From contig JALMLS010000387.1 of assembly GCA_038496445.1 (NCBI GenBank), positions 1 through 64,000 of the forward strand: 64,000 bases of DNA, given 5' to 3'. Below are positions 49,559-59,994 of the stretch, piece after piece. A program made the position numbers and the translations under genes. Source of the stretch: Trichosphaerium sp. ATCC 40318 (lineage: Eukaryota; Discosea; Flabellinia; Trichosidae). The notes under the pieces were generated by a model. That model made no database searches and had not been told where the DNA came from. It saw nothing but the letters and a program-made list of their open reading frames with translations. Position 1 is the first letter of the stretch, and every line of letters starts with the position of its first letter.

Positions 49559-51579
49559 ATGCGTGAAATCATAAGTATTCAGGTTGGTAAATGTGGAAAT
49601 CACATTGGACAGAAATTTTGGGAGAATGTAAACGAAGAACACGGAATTAGCGTAAACGGCCGTTGTAAAGGTTCAGACGTACAAAAATCCAACTTAGAGG
49701 TGTATTATAACAATAACAACGCAAATCGATACGTTCCACGAGCAATTCTCGTAGATTTTGGTTAGCAGCTTCAAAAGTAGCCCTATAGTTATCTCATACG
49801 CTCGTTAGGACCTAGCGCGTTAGATGAGGTCCGATCGAGTGCGATAGGACGTTGTTTCAATCCACAGAATTTTATACATAATGCACATACCAGAACAGGT
49901 ACAAGCACACTTTTTTAGACTTGTCTTTGCTTTTTCTTTTTAAGCACGTGATAAGTTTTTTCGTTGCCATTAATTAACCTCAGCTTTCTAGGTGGTGTAT
50001 GGGCTTCAGGATATTATGTACGTTGTAGTTGTAGGAGCAGTCAGGAAGTGCAATCAATAGTTGCCTGTTACAAGTTTTAGTAGAGACCATACATGTTACA
50101 TCGGCGACAATTGTAGCTGCACTTCCGTGACTACAATGAACTTATACGGTGTTGTAACATTGAAATAGAATGATGGAGGAGAGCTGGTTGATGATGTTAT
50201 TGAGGCAGTAAGACGAGAAGCAGAATCTTGTGAGAGCCTTGAAGGATTTCAATTTTGTCACTCTACCTGTGGTGGTACAGGATCAGGTATGATGTTACAT
50301 ACAACAACAAAAATCAACAAAGCCATACTTTACGTGTACAATTAACTTGACAAAGGGATTGGAACTCTGATTATGAGTAAACTGAAGGAAGAATATTGTG
50401 ATAAGATGGTTGTTTCCTTCTCCTCGATGATAGCGCCTGACATGCATGCATCACAAGTTACTGAGGCATATAATGTGTATGCTTGTTAGGGTGTACAACT
50501 TGATTTAACATTATTTGCCTTAGTGTTCTTTCAATACAGCAACTTGCAGAAAACGCTGATTTAGTTGTTTGTTTTGACAATGATGCTTTATTTAAAGTTT
50601 GCTCTAGACACATTAACCCAAAAGATATTAACTTAAAGGATATGAATCACGTCGCAGCTTCTTTAATGAGCAATATCACATGTGGCTTAAGGTTTCCAGG
50701 TACACCACATAGTGTAATTATTAATTTTGTAAATGCGCTTTTGTAGGTTCAATGAAAACTGGGTTAAGAAGGATTGCAACAAACTTGACACCCTTCCGAA
50801 AGCTTCAATTTTGTATAGCGAATCATGTATCATTTCCACTATCAAAAATAGGTTCTTTAAAAGTAAATGCTCTACCTCAATTAGTACACGAAGCCTTCCA
50901 GGCATGTCAAAACATCATGACATTTTGAGTTGAAATGCTAACACCTGTTAGCCACAAAACTCTACAACTTGTTGTGACCCTATACAAGGGAAGTACTTGG
51001 CAGCTTATGCTATTTTCAGAGGGTATGGTTGCTCTTTTAATGTCACTATTTAAGATGTTGTGTAGGAAGACAATAAGTGTTTGTGAAGCAGAAAATCATA
51101 TTTCAAACTTTCATAAAAAGAATAGTAAGACGTTTGTTGAATGGATTCCAGACAACATTACAACATCTCACTGTAGTATAACTAGCCCTGGTATGCTTCT
51201 AGTCGTTTATTTATTCCTATCTCACCTTCATAAACAAATAGGTGATGCTATGAGCTGTACTTTATTCGGAAACTCAACAGCTATACAAACACTCTTCAAA
51301 AAAACAACCAAATACTTTGATGCTCTTTATAGAAGAAACGCTTTTATACATTGGTACGAAGGTACGTGTTTAACACTTTTCTCTAAACTAAATACCTTGT
51401 TTTATTTTGCAATAGATTTTGGCATACAAAAAGAAGAATTCAACGAAGCACGAGCAACCTTAAACGACTTAATAAATTACTATCAAATGTATCAAGAAGT
51501 AAAGCCACATACCTCACAGGATATAGATGATGAAGCGCATGAATATGATGAAGTTTGTTATACCAAAGAATCACAATAA
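49559..51579 (+). CDS. Divergent beta-tubulin
   Basis: Eleven exons, 49559-49760, 49809-49898, 49992-50017, 50169-50286, 50356-50476, 50524-50699, 50747-50901, 50952-51022, 51066-51190, 51242-51361 and 51416-51579, close at 455 aa. It starts [21 protein letters not shown] (the autoregulatory MREI is kept). The GTP-binding T4 loop is CGGTGSG instead of [29 protein letters not shown] and [11 protein letters not shown] are the beta C-terminal signatures. Many normally invariant positions differ ([17 protein letters not shown] for the usual VDLEPGTMDSVRSGPFG). The tail is short and acidic ([11 protein letters not shown]). Intron 7 begins GCATGT (GC-AG). The high divergence suggests a specialised or relaxed paralogue, not the main cytoskeletal isoform. 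Confidence 0.92.
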
Positions 51580-51898
51580 ACTCATGCTATTGTACAGCCA
51601 AGGCGACTTCATCAATAGTCACCAATTTCGTGGAGTTTTGACTTCACATCGTTTGAGTACAAAGCTAAATGGTTTGAAGTCAACTTATGTCGATTCAGTA
51701 CATGCACGTGCTACAGCTATACAGAATTTTATGGCTTTTGTTATTAATATAGCTGTCGTGAAAGTGTAGCTGGAACTAGTACACGTAATAAAATAACTAT
51801 AAAATACAATCTTTCGAAATTGGACTATTTATGTCCATTTATTTAACATCAAAACGTTATCATGTATATTGTTTACATGGCGTTTAATGTACAAAGAA
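51580..51898. other. Convergent intergenic region
   Basis: Nothing recognised except a CACGTG at about 51702. Confidence 0.4.
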
Positions 51899-53206
51899 CT
51901 AATTACATTGAGCACCCAATGCAACAACAGCAGCTTTTGTACACTTTGTACCAACAATAAAAACTCTAAAAGCTCCTTCAAGAGCTGATATCCCTTTGTC
52001 TGTCACAAGAGAGCACCCCATTAATCTTATTGTATGAACACCCTCAAGAGCCCTTATTCCTCTATCTGTTATCTTGGTACACTTAACTAAGGATATCTCA
52101 TGTACACCAGCAAGATGAATAACACCTTCATCTGTGATTTCACTACAATCATTCAAGTAAATAGTATGCACTCCTGCAAGTGATTTCAATCCGTTATCAG
52201 TTACACCTTTACACCAACTCAAATCTATTTTGTGTACTCCTGATAAACATCCAAGCCATGAGTCTTGTATGGTTAAACGCTTCAAAGAGATGGTGTGAAT
52301 ACCAGCAGAAAAGGCTGATATTGAAGCAAGAGTTATTTCTTGACACCCACTCAAGTCGAGTACACTTGCACCAACAAGAGGTGTTATATCTTCATCTTTT
52401 ACAGTCAAATCGGATAAGATGATAGCATTTACACCTGATAGTTGTTTTAAATGTTCAACAGACACAAAGTCGCATTCAGAAATGTCAATTGTGTGAAGAC
52501 ACATTTCACCTGTTCTGTTTTTAGGTCTAGTCAAGTGTTCAAAACAAGAACCATCAATGCCTAAGCAACTAAACATAAGTATTGTGTGAGCTCCAGCAAG
52601 TGCTTTTACACCATTGTCAGTAAAGTTGCAAGAGCTGATATTTATAGTATGAACACCAGCAAGACATTTTAATCCTTCATCTGTGCAACGATAACAACCC
52701 GAAATATTTACCTTGTAAGCACCTGAAATAGCATCCAATGAATCATCTGTCAAATTACCTATACAGCCTATATCTATGGTATGTACACCTGACAAGAATT
52801 GTATACCTTTATCTGTAATACGTTTACATATGTATATATCTATTTCAGCAACACCAGCGAGTGCCCGAAGGCACTTATCAGTCACTGCCAAGCACCTTAT
52901 TGATAATTTTTTAACACCCGCCAATGAACTTATTTCCTCGTCTGACGCCTTATATTTCGTTACTGACACAAGAGTATTGTCCAACAGCGATTTTTTCTTG
53001 ATTAAACGCTTTAAGGACTCCGATGACCTTATATCTATTAAACCGTAACCAACGTGTCTGTGGATAATGTCATAGAACAGCCAACAAGTCTGAGCGACTG
53101 GATAGCGTGTTTTATTCGGAGTGTACTCAAAAATGCTAACAATGAGCTCTGTTGCTATTGTTTCAAGGAAGCAAGGATTTGTGCCATTATAGTGTACACT
53201 AGCCAT
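51899..53206 (-). CDS. F-box/LRR protein
   Basis: Single exon, 435 aa; ATG at 53206 (MASVHYNGTNP), TAG stop. F-box-like N-terminus ETIATELIVSIFEYTPN..CWLFYDIIHRHVGYGLID. From about residue 100 there are about 13-14 LRR units of 20-25 residues built on GV-H-T-I-x-(L/I) and (V/I)-TD-(E/K)-G (for example GVHTIDIGCIGNLTDDSLDA and GVHTIYLNDCSEITDEG). Some units carry an extra Cys, the LRR_CC style. Expected role: substrate receptor of an SCF ubiquitin ligase. CACGTG 214 nt upstream. Confidence 0.85.
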   Translation of the reverse strand: MASVHYNGTNPCFLETIATELIVSIFEYTPNKTRYPVAQTCWLFYDIIHRHVGYGLIDIRSSESLKRLIKKKSLLDNTLVSVTKYKASDEEISSLAGVKKLSIRCLAVTDKCLRALAGVAEIDIYICKRITDKGIQFLSGVHTIDIGCIGNLTDDSLDAISGAYKVNISGCYRCTDEGLKCLAGVHTINISSCNFTDNGVKALAGAHTILMFSCLGIDGSCFEHLTRPKNRTGEMCLHTIDISECDFVSVEHLKQLSGVNAIILSDLTVKDEDITPLVGASVLDLSGCQEITLASISAFSAGIHTISLKRLTIQDSWLGCLSGVHKIDLSWCKGVTDNGLKSLAGVHTIYLNDCSEITDEGVIHLAGVHEISLVKCTKITDRGIRALEGVHTIRLMGCSLVTDKGISALEGAFRVFIVGTKCTKAAVVALGAQCN

Positions 53207-53549
53207 TACCGCAGAGTAATAATCGGAATAGTGATTTGTAGGTTGCCTTAATGAACTAGTTAAGGACAGGAAACAAGTGCATTTAAACCTAGAGTGGGCG
53301 CTCAACTGCAATCTGCTGTCTCATTCAAATACAATTGGCTACACCCGCGAATCAGATGCCAAAAACTACAATACTGTACAAATGTTACCAATCATTGTAC
53401 TATGTGCTTAATCAACAAGTTCACGTGAGTTTTCAAAAATTTGAAAAAAAATACCAAACAGTTTGTTGTTGTTGGTAATTTATTATTTGACTCTAACTAA
53501 CTACTCCTGGTTTACTATTTTGTTTACAAAAAAAATACTGTACGACTTT
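53207..53549. promoter_or_regulatory. Upstream region of the F-box/LRR gene
   Basis: Contains TTCACGTGAG at about 53419; no exon. Confidence 0.4.
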
Positions 53550-54563
53550 TCAGAACACATAGCAAGTACTTCTCAATGAGTTCACACATTGGACTGTAAC
53601 AGCAGTATCATCAAGTGATATTACTGCAACACCTATGAGTGATTTGACACCTTCATCCGTTATGCCTTTACAGCTGGTAAGAAGAATGGTATGAACACCA
53701 GAAAGAGCTTTGAGACCTTCATCTGTAACTGACGTTCCAGAAAGACCAATAGTGTGAACGCCAGCAAGTGCTTTGACACCTTCATCTGTTATTGAAGTAT
53801 AATGGAGGTAAATAGTATGAACTCCAGCAAGTGCTTTAACCCCTTCATCTGTAACAGGAGTTCCAATGAGGATAATATCATAAACGCCTTTTAGTGCTAC
53901 AATACTTTCATGTGTTACTTTAGTGTATCTGAGGTTTATAGAGTGAACACCAGCAAGTGTGGATACGTCAGTTACTTGAGTATCAGCGAGGTTTATGCTA
54001 TAAACTCCAGTAAGATATTTGACACATTCATTTGTTACTGATGTGCCAGAAAGATCAATGGTATGAACACCAGATAGAGCTTTGACACCTTCATCTGTTA
54101 CTAAAGTGCCACAAAGACTGATTGTATGAACACCACAGAGAGCTTGTATACCTTCGTCAGTTATGTTCATGCACTTTTCAAGTCTAATCTTTTGAACTCC
54201 AGCAAGAGATTTAATACATTCATCTGTTACGGGAGTATCAATAAGATCAATGGCATGAACACCAAAAAACTGTTTGACAACAGCATCATAATCTTCAAAA
54301 GCTGTAAGTTTGACTATGGTATGTCGTAGAGTGGCCTGATGTTTTAATAGTGCAGTTGCTTGTTCAGTAGTCTTGATGGTAACTCTTTCATATCCAACAA
54401 CGTCATGAATGATAGAAGCAAGAAGAAAGCACGTTTGTGCAGCTGCAAACCGTGCTTTTGTGACGTTTCGTAAAATATGCGCTAAAATCTCGACAGGAAG
54501 GTCTAAAAGGCTCGTTGGTGAGGAGGGATGTATTGAAGCTAATTCTACAATTTTTTTTGACAT
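53550..54563 (-). CDS. F-box/LRR protein with near-identical repeats
   Basis: Single exon, 337 aa; ATG at 54563 (MSKKIVELASIH). F-box SLLDLPVEILAHILRNVTK, then CFLLASIIHDVVGYERVTI. About ten LRR units follow, most 21-22 residues and highly alike (GVHTISLCGTLVTDEGVKAL, GVHTIDLSGTSVTNECVKYL, GVHTIGLSGTSVTDEGLKAL). The likeness of adjacent units points to recent unit duplication or conversion. The same SCF-receptor role is inferred. CACGTG about 196 nt upstream. Confidence 0.85.
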   Translation of the reverse strand: MSKKIVELASIHPSSPTSLLDLPVEILAHILRNVTKARFAAAQTCFLLASIIHDVVGYERVTIKTTEQATALLKHQATLRHTIVKLTAFEDYDAVVKQFFGVHAIDLIDTPVTDECIKSLAGVQKIRLEKCMNITDEGIQALCGVHTISLCGTLVTDEGVKALSGVHTIDLSGTSVTNECVKYLTGVYSINLADTQVTDVSTLAGVHSINLRYTKVTHESIVALKGVYDIILIGTPVTDEGVKALAGVHTIYLHYTSITDEGVKALAGVHTIGLSGTSVTDEGLKALSGVHTILLTSCKGITDEGVKSLIGVAVISLDDTAVTVQCVNSLRSTCYVF

Positions 54564-55123
54564 TGCGTTGTAAGCCCAATGAGCGCCACGAGATGCTATT
54601 AAGGTAGAAGCGTTAAGGAGGTATGATGTTTTGAAAATGCAGCCTGTACTTAACGTATTGAAACATCCAGACAATGTCGTAATGTAGGATTGAAATACTG
54701 CTACTTATTGTATTGCAGCGCTGAGACTTCTTTTTAAAAGGCCACTCCGATTTGTAGCACGTGACTTGGTCAAATCCGTAGAAATATTCTGTTATTAGTA
54801 AGCACATTTATATATTATATAAATCAACCTAAGAAGGTACGAGGATATCACATACTCCATGGCATACACAATGAAAAAATGGATTAATGTTACTAACACT
54901 ACTATCATGGCTTTGAGTGGATAAAGAATTTGACCTTGATGAAAAGATTTAATGGGACAAAATAATAAAGCTAGCTATCTGAAAAAGGATTGTTTAAAAC
55001 AATCTTGGCCAAAAGTCTATGCAAGTCCTACTAGTTTTGCATCCTAGGTGTTTAACCATTCTTTGTGTTATTTGTGTACCAGGACAATAAATATAAGTAA
55101 GGCATGTTAAATTAATGACACCG
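54564..55123. other. Intergenic with trailing LRR frame
   Basis: Its right part, about 54990-55123, holds the continuation of the next gene's LRR in a shifted frame (QITDNGVINLTCLTYIYCPG), cut off by a one-base insertion. Confidence 0.5.
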
Positions 55124-56338
55124 TTATCTGTGATTTGGTTGCAGTCTTTTTAGATCAATTTTTCTAACACCAATAAGACTGTTAACTCCTTTGTCAGATA
55201 TCAATTTACAACCACAAAGGCTTATGCATTTAACACCAACCAAGTATTGTAAACCTTTATCTGTCACAAGTGTATCATCAAGAAATATTGTATGCACCCC
55301 AGCAAGTGCTTTTAAAGTACTATCGTCAACACAATCTATATCTGAAATATCAATTACTTTTACTCCTGCCAATTGTTTTATCACATCATTTGTAACTGAC
55401 TTACAACCAGCAAAGTCAATATGATGTACACCTGCAAAACATGACAGAGTATCACTTTGTAGTTGTATACAATTGTAAAGCTCTATCCAAGGTATACCAG
55501 CCAAAAGGTTAAACGTGTTGTTTGATATTTGAGTGCAGTGGCTGAGACTAATTTTTTTGATGTTCTTTGTGATTTGATTTTGTGTTAACAAATACTTTAC
55601 TCCTTCATCAGTAATGCCTGTACAGCTATCAAATGATATTTCACATGCTGTTGTTGTTAACGCTTTTATACCATCATCTGTAATATCACATCCACCAACA
55701 TGAATCTTGTAAACGCCATCTGAAATGGCAATAACACCTTTGTCTCTTATATTGTTACAGCAATGTAAATTAATAGAGTGTACTCCAGAGAGTGCTGCAA
55801 GTCCACTGTCCGTTATACCAGTCCCTGAAAGGTTGATTGTATGAATACCAGCTAGTTGTTGAAGCCACTCATCAGAACAATATGCCCATGATAAGTCTAG
55901 TGTGTGAATGCCATGAAGTGATTTAATTCCCAAACTTGTCACCTTTCTACTATATTCCAGTATAGATAGTTTCAAATGATGTACACCTGAAATATGGCCT
56001 AACATAACATCTGTTACTGGCATTCGAGAACCTATTTCAAGGTGATAGACACCAGAGATACTTTTAAAGTCATCAGCAATTGTATTAATACCATCTATAA
56101 CTATTTTTGTATTTTTTAAAAGAGGGCTTTTGTTCAGTTTGAGCAGATCCTCTCTTGACTTCACGTTCACCGTGAAAAACCCTAAATGTTCCAAAATGAT
56201 TGTAGAAAACAGTTTACATACAAATGTCGCAGATATACGGCATTTCTTGCCCAATAGCACCAGAATACAAAATATAAGTTCTGTAGGCAGCCAAAGCAAT
56301 TCAAATGGCCTGTGAATGTGTCTTAGACGATATTTCAT
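55124..56338 (-). CDS. F-box/LRR protein, C-terminally truncated by a frameshift
   Basis: Single exon, 404 aa; ATG at 56338 (MKYRLRHIHRPFELL). F-box-like WLPTELIFCILVLLGKK, then VCKLFSTIILEHLGFF; about 13 LRR units (GIHTINLSGTGITDSG, GVHSINLHCCNNIRDKG, GVHTIFLDDTLVTDKG). It ends abruptly after KIDLKR: a run of five A near 55147 (one more than the repeat frame wants) shifts the frame. Beyond it a further LRR and tail of about 45 residues is readable in the next phase. CACGTG about 144 nt upstream. Confidence 0.82.
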   Translation of the reverse strand: MKYRLRHIHRPFELLWLPTELIFCILVLLGKKCRISATFVCKLFSTIILEHLGFFTVNVKSREDLLKLNKSPLLKNTKIVIDGINTIADDFKSISGVYHLEIGSRMPVTDVMLGHISGVHHLKLSILEYSRKVTSLGIKSLHGIHTLDLSWAYCSDEWLQQLAGIHTINLSGTGITDSGLAALSGVHSINLHCCNNIRDKGVIAISDGVYKIHVGGCDITDDGIKALTTTACEISFDSCTGITDEGVKYLLTQNQITKNIKKISLSHCTQISNNTFNLLAGIPWIELYNCIQLQSDTLSCFAGVHHIDFAGCKSVTNDVIKQLAGVKVIDISDIDCVDDSTLKALAGVHTIFLDDTLVTDKGLQYLVGVKCISLCGCKLISDKGVNSLIGVRKIDLKRLQPNHR

Positions 56339-56576
56339 TTTTAGGGTAACAAGTGAGATTCTGTCCTATTATTGTTCAAAAACGTACGTAGCAAGATCTG
56401 CAGAAGTACGAAGCATGTTCACTACGGGTTCAGTTAGTATTTTTTGTCAATTAAAAAGTAGACTTATTCCCAAAAAATTATCACGTGGCTACCTCTGATT
56501 GCGCTAAGTCAGTATACAAAACTATGAACTCAATTTCCACGTGACTAACGATTGCGTCAAACTACTGTTGGTTGTT

Positions 56577-57323
56577 ATGTCTGAAGTGGACGTATTCGGT
56601 TATGTACCGCCAGAGATACTCCAAGAAATATTAAAAGAAGTGGCGTTAACAAGCTTGGAAACCCTTAGCGATTGTTTGGTTGTATCTCATGCTTTTCGGT
56701 CTATAATTCTCTCAAAACGCATTATAGTACAAGCACTAACACATTACATACAGTTATGGGAAATTGAGGAGGAACCAGATATTACAAATCGTTATGGACA
56801 ACTCGAAGACAACTTTCAACATAATTTGATACGTACATCATCTCAATAGCATAAGAAGTTCACAGTTTTGATGCCCTCTGAAACATGGCTTCTTCTAGAC
56901 CCCAAAACATGCTCTAATGACATTAATGATTGCCAACAGAGGCTTTTCACATTGTTGTCGTTGAAGGAGTACTTGTTATTTGAACATACAATACATTTTA
57001 ATGGATTCTTTGAAGTTACTGGCTTTTTACATACCCACAACCATAAAAAAGTAGGAAAAAACAAAGATGAGTGTCCTCCATCCGGAGAGGACTTTTTGAA
57101 GCTTATTGGTATGAAAGAAGTAGAAAAACATTCAACCCCACCAATCGCAGATGTAAAGAACTTAGATTCATTTGGATTTGGATGTAACTTTAATGATATC
57201 AGTATAAAGGATACTCACTACGTTGCTACTGTTATTAACTATAATACTATTATCTTGGTTTTTGTTGGTTATAACAGGTTTGGTTATTTAGCAGGTGCTG
57301 CAGTCTTCAGATATGATCTTTAA
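56577..57323 (+). pseudogene. F-box protein with an in-frame TAG
   Basis: ATG at 56577 (MSEVDVFGYVPPEILQEIL) gives an F-box-like domain to RYGQLEDNFQHNLIRTSSQ, then TAG at 56847-56849. The same frame continues without interruption (HKKFTVLMPSETWLLLDP) to TAA at 57323, total about 248 codons. The downstream part has a KVEKHSTPPIADVKNL-like segment and FRYDL end; no family recognised. No splice pair removes the TAG, so this is a nonsense-interrupted gene (or readthrough). CACGTG 40 nt upstream. Confidence 0.65.
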
Positions 57324-58487
57324 GTTATCAACTCCAAAAATAAAACGTTTACATTTTGGAGTACACCAAAAAATACATTTGCATAATTACACTATCCTTA
57401 ATGGCGATAACAATGAAGGATACAATTAATCTACAGCAAGCAGGTATTTTTGCAAAACGTTATAATAAAACTCCTTTATTGAGAATGAACTACAATAGGC
57501 CCAGAAAAGTTCCAATTGACCGCTTGTGCTTTTGTCTTTTTTGCATCTTGCAATATCTTCTATATAATAAAGTGATATAATGCGGTTAATACGTTGAGCC
57601 ATGATTTTAGCTTTGGGTCTAATAACCTTGAAAGTACTAGTTATCTTCTCTCTTGTTCCCTCCACGACCCATTCCTATACCTCGCAGAATGACTTTGTAT
57701 GTGTTACTCCCGACCATACTCATTAATACATTTTTCTATAACTTCTCCCAATAACTCTCTCTACGTGTGTGTTTAACCATTCCTCATCTTCCATTAGCGA
57801 ATCTATATTCCACCTGCTTGGAGTTTACAGTACATGGCTTGTGCCGAAAAGCGTTCTAAAAATAATGTTTTTTTCTGAAATCAGATTAATGGGTAAAAAT
57901 TAATCTTACGCATTTCCCTTCAATATCTGGGTACTTACAAACTTATCCAAAACTGTGTGTACTTAACATCAATGACTAAGTTGACCTATAATTAGCACTA
58001 AATAAACACAAATCCGGCACCATTACAAGGTACACATAATATGAAGATTTGTTTAATCCTTACCGTGTGTTTAGATATTCTAGCGCTGTCAAATGAGTTC
58101 AAAACCAATTACCGGCTCCCTCAAAAGCAATAAAGAGAGCACCAATGAGTACGTTAACCTTGTTAGTGTGATCTAAACGTTAAATACGCTGAGATTACCA
58201 AATTTACAGCAAAATGCGTGAATCAAGTTTATTTCGGTTTTTGAGCACGTGTAAAACCGCAAACACGTTTTTTTTCGAAAAATTACGGAGTTGACCAGTA
58301 GAGTGATAAAAAATGTCAGAGTACAATCGCAGTGTTGAGCTCTTTTTGTTCATCACTGTGAGCATGTAGCTCCTTTTAATAAGTAAAATATGGATTCAAA
58401 TTCTCACCACTTTATTTAAGTCGTTCAGAGACAGAAAAAGTCATAGCTTCTGGTTCAAACCAAGAGTGTTGCGATGAGCAAGCCAGC
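57324..58487. other. Intergenic, nothing recognised
   Basis: No exon supported; CACGTG at about 58247, 240 nt before the next start. Confidence 0.4.
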
Positions 58488-59363
58488 ATGCCAACAGAGA
58501 GCACAAAATCCAGTACTGATAAAAATCAAGTGTCCAAAACCTGCAACGTTCCCAGCAGAATCACAATTTTATCGAGTGAAGATTGTGTGAATTATTCAGG
58601 AAGTCCTCTTCTTCGCCAGTCAGAAATCTCATTGGAAGAATTTCCAGATGCAACAGATGAAGATCTCGCTCTTCTCTCTGGTGTTAAACGCTTGACACTG
58701 TGCAAAAATAACAAAATAACGAGTACAGGACTCAGTGCAGTGTGTGGAGTAGAATATCTTAATTTGTGGTATTGTCCAAATGTTACTGATTCAGGCATAT
58801 TCGCAATAGTAAAGCACCTCAAATTAATTAGCATGGTGGGTACAAGCGTTACAGACAAGGGCGTGAAAGCGTTTAAGGGAATAGCAACAGTTGGTCTACC
58901 ACACTCCAAGTTAAGCGGAGATACTTTCTCAGCCTTGTCTGGTGTTTCTTATCTTGATCTATATTCTGCTCACCTCAATAACAATGGCGGAATCTCAGCA
59001 CTGACTGGAATACATACCGTTGATTTAACCAGAGCAACATTTACAGATGAATGTGTCGCAGCGCTAGCTGGAGTACATACCATTAACTTACAAGATACGA
59101 TGGTTACAGACAAAGGTGTAGCGGCTTTAAAGGGCGTACACACTATCAGTCTCAAATTTTGTAAACGTATCAATGGATCTTGTATGAAAAGTCTTGCGAA
59201 TGCTCACACTATTAACATTTCACGAACAAATGCAAGAGATGATTGGATCCTTCCACTTACCGGTGTACACTTGTTAATAATGAACTATTGTCTAGACGTG
59301 TCTTTTGAAGCTATGCAAACAGTTAGAAACTATGGAGGAGAAATAGAATGTTGCTATGGATAG
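58488..59363 (+). CDS. LRR protein without F-box
   Basis: Single exon, 291 aa; ATG at 58488 (MPTESTKSSTDKNQ). The N-terminus is Ser/Thr-rich with no F-box. Residues about 50-285 carry about eight to nine units of the same repeat (GIHTVDLTRATFTDECVAAL, GVHTINLQDTMVTDKGVAAL), ending GGEIECCYG. A family member that lost the F-box or never had it; it could act as a decoy or a non-SCF adaptor (inference). Confidence 0.8.
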   Translation: MPTESTKSSTDKNQVSKTCNVPSRITILSSEDCVNYSGSPLLRQSEISLEEFPDATDEDLALLSGVKRLTLCKNNKITSTGLSAVCGVEYLNLWYCPNVTDSGIFAIVKHLKLISMVGTSVTDKGVKAFKGIATVGLPHSKLSGDTFSALSGVSYLDLYSAHLNNNGGISALTGIHTVDLTRATFTDECVAALAGVHTINLQDTMVTDKGVAALKGVHTISLKFCKRINGSCMKSLANAHTINISRTNARDDWILPLTGVHLLIMNYCLDVSFEAMQTVRNYGGEIECCYG

Positions 59364-59994
59364 GCTGAGTTGTAACATCTCCACTTTTAGAAAAAAATTT
59401 GCATATAGTAATTACAGTCCAAGTCTAACCTACCAACTATTTCGACAAGAAACTAATAAACAATCACTTTCAAATAGTAACCTTTAGTATGTTTGAGATA
59501 AACAAAAGGAGGCTCTTTTTTTTTTGTTAAAGGTGTATTGTACAAGTGAATACATAACCATTCACTTCCTGTGGGTGAGAGATAAACAAGTGAACACGTG
59601 TTTGGCCTTAATCGGTACAAACCAAAGAGACCAACCAATCCAGACGTGCTAACCCCTTTGTAAGAAAGATGATGGGTAATAGGTTTGTCATCGCGTCCTT
59701 GCTTTTTAGGCCTAGCTTGCTGCAATAGCTTTGTTGAGCCTTTACTCCATTTTTTTTTCATGAATTTTAGTGCAAATCCAATGTTTTTGTTTATTGTCTA
59801 GCTTACGTTTTTTAGTTGCTGCACGTGTTGAAGTTGCGTTCTTCTGCTTTCGCGCAATTTTTCTTTTGTTTTTGCTCGTAGGAGGCCTCTCATGTGAGAT
59901 AGTTTTTGAGTCGTTTTGATGAAGTTTTACTCGTCCTAATTTTTTTTTACTAGCCCGAACGAACTTAAATAAGTAAGCCCAACAACAAAGCAAA
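59364..59994. other. Intergenic, nothing recognised
   Basis: CACGTG at about 59595 and 59821. The open frame on the minus strand across 59742-60161 is the antisense of the next pseudogene. Confidence 0.4.

Noticed and set aside
52180-55424. Plus-strand frames opposite the LRR genes
   Set aside because: Repeats on the coding strand create regular open frames on the other strand; they carry no independent motif.
56847-56849. TAG reassigned to glutamine (alternative genetic code)
   Set aside because: TAG ends other well-framed genes here (for example 51899 and 5488), and the tRNA-Gln genes read CAA, so the standard code is kept.
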